A stretch of 8,300 bases of DNA from an uncultured Collinsella sp. (GTDB lineage Bacteria; Actinomycetota; Coriobacteriia; Coriobacteriales; Coriobacteriaceae): NCBI GenBank assembly GCA_900555225.1, contig USKL01000053.1:1-8300 (forward strand). The letters run 5' to 3'. The position numbers and the translations under genes were made by a program. Under the pieces are notes generated by a model that saw only the letters and a program-made list of their open reading frames with translations, had not been told where the DNA came from and did not search any database. Positions 6,473-8,300 of the stretch are shown here, piece by piece (the first letter of the stretch is position 1; each line of letters begins with the position of its first letter).

Positions 6473-6883
6473 ATGGACGGATTGAATACGGTGTTGGAGT
6501 ATCTGACGTCGGTGCCGGCGTGGTACTTGGCGACGAGCGTGGACGGGCAGCCGCATGTGCGTCCGTTCTCGTTTGCTCAGATTCAGGACGGTAAGCTGTG
6601 GTTTGTGACGGCGCGCACCAAGGATGTGTGGCAGGAGCTGCTGCAAAACCAACGCTTTGAGGCCACGAGTTGGTGGCCGGGCCATGGCTGGCTTATCTTG
6701 CGCGGGCATGCGGGTCTGGATGACCAGGCCGCTCCCGATATGCGCGAGGCAGGCTGGAGGCACCTGGAGCGCCTAGGCGAGCACTACGAGGGCGCAGGCG
6801 ATCCCACGCTCGTCTTCTTTAGCGTCGAGGATCCCGAGGCTTTTATCTGCAACCATGACGAATGGGTGCCGGTCAAGCTCTAA
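6473..6883 (+). CDS. Pyridoxamine 5'-phosphate oxidase-like split-barrel flavoprotein, copy 2
   Basis: This 136-residue protein shares with copy 1 the landmarks PAWYLAT (15-21), HVRPFSFA (28-35), DGKLWFVTARTKDVW (39-53), GWLILRGHAGL (72-82) and a late LVFFSVEDPEA strand (113-123), so the pair arose by tandem duplication but has since diverged, mainly after residue 60. It is Trp-rich (TSWWPG at 65-70), a region where copy 1 reads LSGWKPG. Family knowledge: cytoplasmic, dimeric, flavin-dependent or flavin-binding, substrate unknown. ATG 6473 is supported by AGGAGG (6463-6468), 4 bases upstream. A 44-base gap separates it from copy 1, with only a 4-bp CCAG/CTGG hairpin in it, so both genes are probably cotranscribed. 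A terminator-like hairpin follows at 6928. Confidence 0.82.
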   Translation: MDGLNTVLEYLTSVPAWYLATSVDGQPHVRPFSFAQIQDGKLWFVTARTKDVWQELLQNQRFEATSWWPGHGWLILRGHAGLDDQAAPDMREAGWRHLERLGEHYEGAGDPTLVFFSVEDPEAFICNHDEWVPVKL

Positions 6884-6927
6884 ACGAGTCTCCCAGCAAG
6901 CTTCGACAATTCAAATTCTCGCATGTA

Positions 6928-6990
6928 GCGGGTCCCACATTGCAACGTCACCGTAAGGCGCACTGGGTAATATGGGGCCCGCATTTATTT
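6928..6990 (+). terminator. Probable intrinsic terminator of the riboflavin uptake / PNPOx unit
   Basis: Seen: GCGGGTCCCA (6928-6937) pairs with TGGGGCCCGC (6973-6982) over 10 bp with one G-U pair, followed by ATTTATTT (6983-6990). The 35-base loop is long, so efficiency is uncertain. It lies 45 bases after the second PNPOx-like stop and well before argC, the right place to separate the two units. Confidence 0.5.
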
Positions 6991-7027
6991 GTCAATTCTT
7001 TCAAGCGAATGTGTCGGGATTGTTTCA

Positions 7028-7064
7028 ATGCATGAATATGCAAGCCATTTACGTGTTCATGCAT
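7028..7064 (+). promoter_or_regulatory. Inverted pair of ARG-box-like sites (ArgR operator) upstream of argC
   Basis: Seen: ATGCATGAA (7028-7036) recurs as its exact reverse complement TTCATGCAT (7056-7064), 19 bases apart. The first copy extends to CATGAATATGCAAG (7031-7044), which resembles the ArgR/AhrC operator (CATGAATAAAAATTCA-type). Known: ArgR represses arginine biosynthesis genes when arginine is abundant, usually through paired boxes near the promoter. Placement 86-122 bases before argC fits. No clean -35/-10 pair could be assigned here; a weak candidate -35 (TTTACG, 7048-7053) lies between the two half-sites. Confidence 0.5.
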
Positions 7065-7149
7065 CTTTTGGTGCTAAAGTTTCAACCCACTTCATAACGA
7101 CCACTGCGAAATGCGCATCGGTGCATAAATCGCAGACAAGGAGTCTGAT

Positions 7150-8220
7150 ATGTCATTGAAGGTTGGAATCGTCGGCGCGGCTGGATATGCCGGAGCCGAG
7201 CTCATTCGCCTCGTGCTCGGCCATCCCGAGTTTGAACTTGTTGCCATTACGTCCAACGCCGATGCCGGCCAGCCGCTGTCCGCGGTGTATCCGAGCTTTG
7301 CTGGCGTGAGCGATCTGGTTTTCACCACGCATGACGCCCCCGAGCTTAAGAGCTGCGATGCGGTTTTTCTTGCCGTGCCGCACACGGCTGCCATGGCACA
7401 GGTGCCCGCGCTGCTTGCCGCGGGCGTTTCCTGCTTTGATCTTTCGGCCGATTACCGTCTGAGCGACGCGTCCGTCTTTGAGGCATGGTATGCCGCTGAG
7501 CACACGAGCCCCGAGTTGCTCAAGACCCGCGCTTTTGGCCTGCCCGAGCTGTTCTGTCAGGACTTAGAGACTGCTGCTTCCAGCCATGCCGCCGGAAAGC
7601 CCGTGTTGGTCGCCTGCGCCGGCTGCTATCCCACCGCAACGAGCCTTGCAGCCGCTCCTGCCGTGCGTGCGGGCTGGGTGGCCGAGAGCGGTCCCGTGAT
7701 CGTTGACGCTATCAGCGGCGTGACGGGCGCCGGTAAGTCCTGCAACGCTCGTACGCATTTTTGCAGCGCCGATGAGAATTTGGAGGCCTACGGCGTGGGC
7801 AAGCATCGCCACACGCCCGAGATTGAGCAAATCCTTGGCCTGACCGATCGCATCGTCTTTACCCCGCATCTGGCACCGCTCAAGCGTGGCCTGCTCTCCA
7901 CGGTGACGCTGCCGCTCACGCCGCAGGCCATCGACTCCCTGGCTCTTGAGGATGTCGTCGACTATTACAAGCAGTTCTACGCTGGACACACCTTTGTGCG
8001 CGTGCTCGATGCCGGCCAGCAGCCCAAGACGGCTTCGGTCGTCGGCACCAACGCTGCCCAGATTGGCCTTGCGTTCAACAAACGCGCGGGCGTGCTGGTG
8101 GCGACGGGCGCCATCGACAATTTGTGCAAGGGCGCTGCGGGCCAGGCGGTCCAGTGCGCCAACATCGTTTTTGGTTTTGACGAGCGACGAGGCTTGCCCA
8201 CAGTGGCGTGCCCGGTGTAG
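7150..8220 (+). CDS. argC: N-acetyl-gamma-glutamyl-phosphate reductase
   Basis: ArgC catalyses the third step of arginine biosynthesis: NADPH-dependent reduction of N-acetylglutamyl 5-phosphate to N-acetylglutamate 5-semialdehyde, in the cytoplasm. Seen in 356 residues: the Rossmann motif GAAGYAG (9-15), AVPHTAAM (75-82), FDLSADYRL (96-104), the active-site CAGCYPT (156-162) with predicted catalytic Cys159, SGVTGAGK (189-196), GKHRHTPEI (217-225) with the conserved histidine (His221 or His219), and a C-terminal VVGTNAAQIGLAF segment (297-309). Length is close to the usual 340-350. ATG 7150 has AAGGAG (7138-7143) 6 bases upstream. It is probably the first gene of an arg cluster (argJ, argB, argD commonly follow), but none is seen in the 80 bases left. 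All key residues are present, so the enzyme should be active. Confidence 0.96.
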   Translation: MSLKVGIVGAAGYAGAELIRLVLGHPEFELVAITSNADAGQPLSAVYPSFAGVSDLVFTTHDAPELKSCDAVFLAVPHTAAMAQVPALLAAGVSCFDLSADYRLSDASVFEAWYAAEHTSPELLKTRAFGLPELFCQDLETAASSHAAGKPVLVACAGCYPTATSLAAAPAVRAGWVAESGPVIVDAISGVTGAGKSCNARTHFCSADENLEAYGVGKHRHTPEIEQILGLTDRIVFTPHLAPLKRGLLSTVTLPLTPQAIDSLALEDVVDYYKQFYAGHTFVRVLDAGQQPKTASVVGTNAAQIGLAFNKRAGVLVATGAIDNLCKGAAGQAVQCANIVFGFDERRGLPTVACPV

Positions 8221-8256
8221 CACATTCGATTGTTAACGATTTGGTAGTCGGGCATC

Positions 8257-8272
8257 GAGTGGGGCGCCACTC
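8257..8272 (+). repeat. Short hairpin after argC
   Basis: Seen: GAGTGG (8257-8262) pairs with CCACTC (8267-8272) around GGCG. Only a short TT follows, so it is not a convincing terminator. The rest of 8221-8300 contains no start codon with a plausible ribosome site; an ATG at 8286 lacks one. Confidence 0.3.
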
Positions 8273-8300
8273 TTAAGCTGGTCTCATGATCACGACTGGC

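Noticed and set aside
6921..6990. Possible T-box or other riboswitch before argC
   Set aside because: No T-box core motif or specifier loop is present on either strand; the stem followed by ATTTATTT fits a simple terminator better.
7564..8223. Minus-strand frame of 219 codons opposite argC
   Set aside because: Antisense shadow of argC, whose active-site motifs and ribosome site are clear.
8257..8272. Terminator for argC
   Set aside because: The stem is only 6 bp and no U-run follows; argC is more likely the first gene of a longer arg operon.

Overview
The window reads as two unrelated bacterial segments joined together. Positions 1 to about 2300 carry minus-strand sequence that resembles gut Clostridia (Oscillospiraceae, Faecalibacterium-like). 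Positions from about 2460 to 8300 carry plus-strand genes that resemble a gut actinobacterium of the Coriobacteriia (Collinsella-like). These taxon guesses come from the feel of the proteins and gene order, not from a search.

Left segment (minus strand, read right to left). A 637-codon ORF (2298..385) starts like a membrane sensor histidine kinase, with one transmembrane helix and a HAMP linker. Just where the kinase H-box should begin, it switches in frame to the C-terminal part of the RNA polymerase beta' subunit (bridge helix, second zinc site, trigger helix, C-terminus). The switch lies in a short stretch (QELIA, 1954..1968) that would be natural in both proteins, so an assembly or amplification chimera is far more likely than a true fusion. 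Downstream of rpoC is a perfect 10-bp inverted repeat and then the start of a small cysteine-rich protein of unknown function, cut by the window edge.

Middle and right segment (plus strand). A consensus promoter (2421..2449) drives a full FMN riboswitch (about 2466..2646) with an enlarged P3 loop. It controls a tightly packed riboflavin-uptake operon: ribU (S component), a single-chain EcfA1-EcfA2 double ATPase, and ecfT (membrane coupling subunit). The first two junctions overlap by a few bases. Two tandem, related pyridoxamine-phosphate-oxidase-like split-barrel proteins follow closely. Such folds usually bind FMN or a related flavin, so their position next to riboflavin import makes biological sense. 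A terminator-like hairpin (6928..6990) ends this unit.

An intergenic region with an inverted pair of ARG-box-like sites then leads to argC (N-acetyl-gamma-glutamyl-phosphate reductase), probably the first gene of an arginine biosynthesis operon that continues past the window. The last 80 bases hold no convincing gene.

I see no CRISPR array, tRNA, rRNA, insertion sequence, defence system or phage gene. The riboflavin module is well formed but of known type. The most important points for a user are the probable chimeric joins, which affect any conclusion drawn from the left third of the window.
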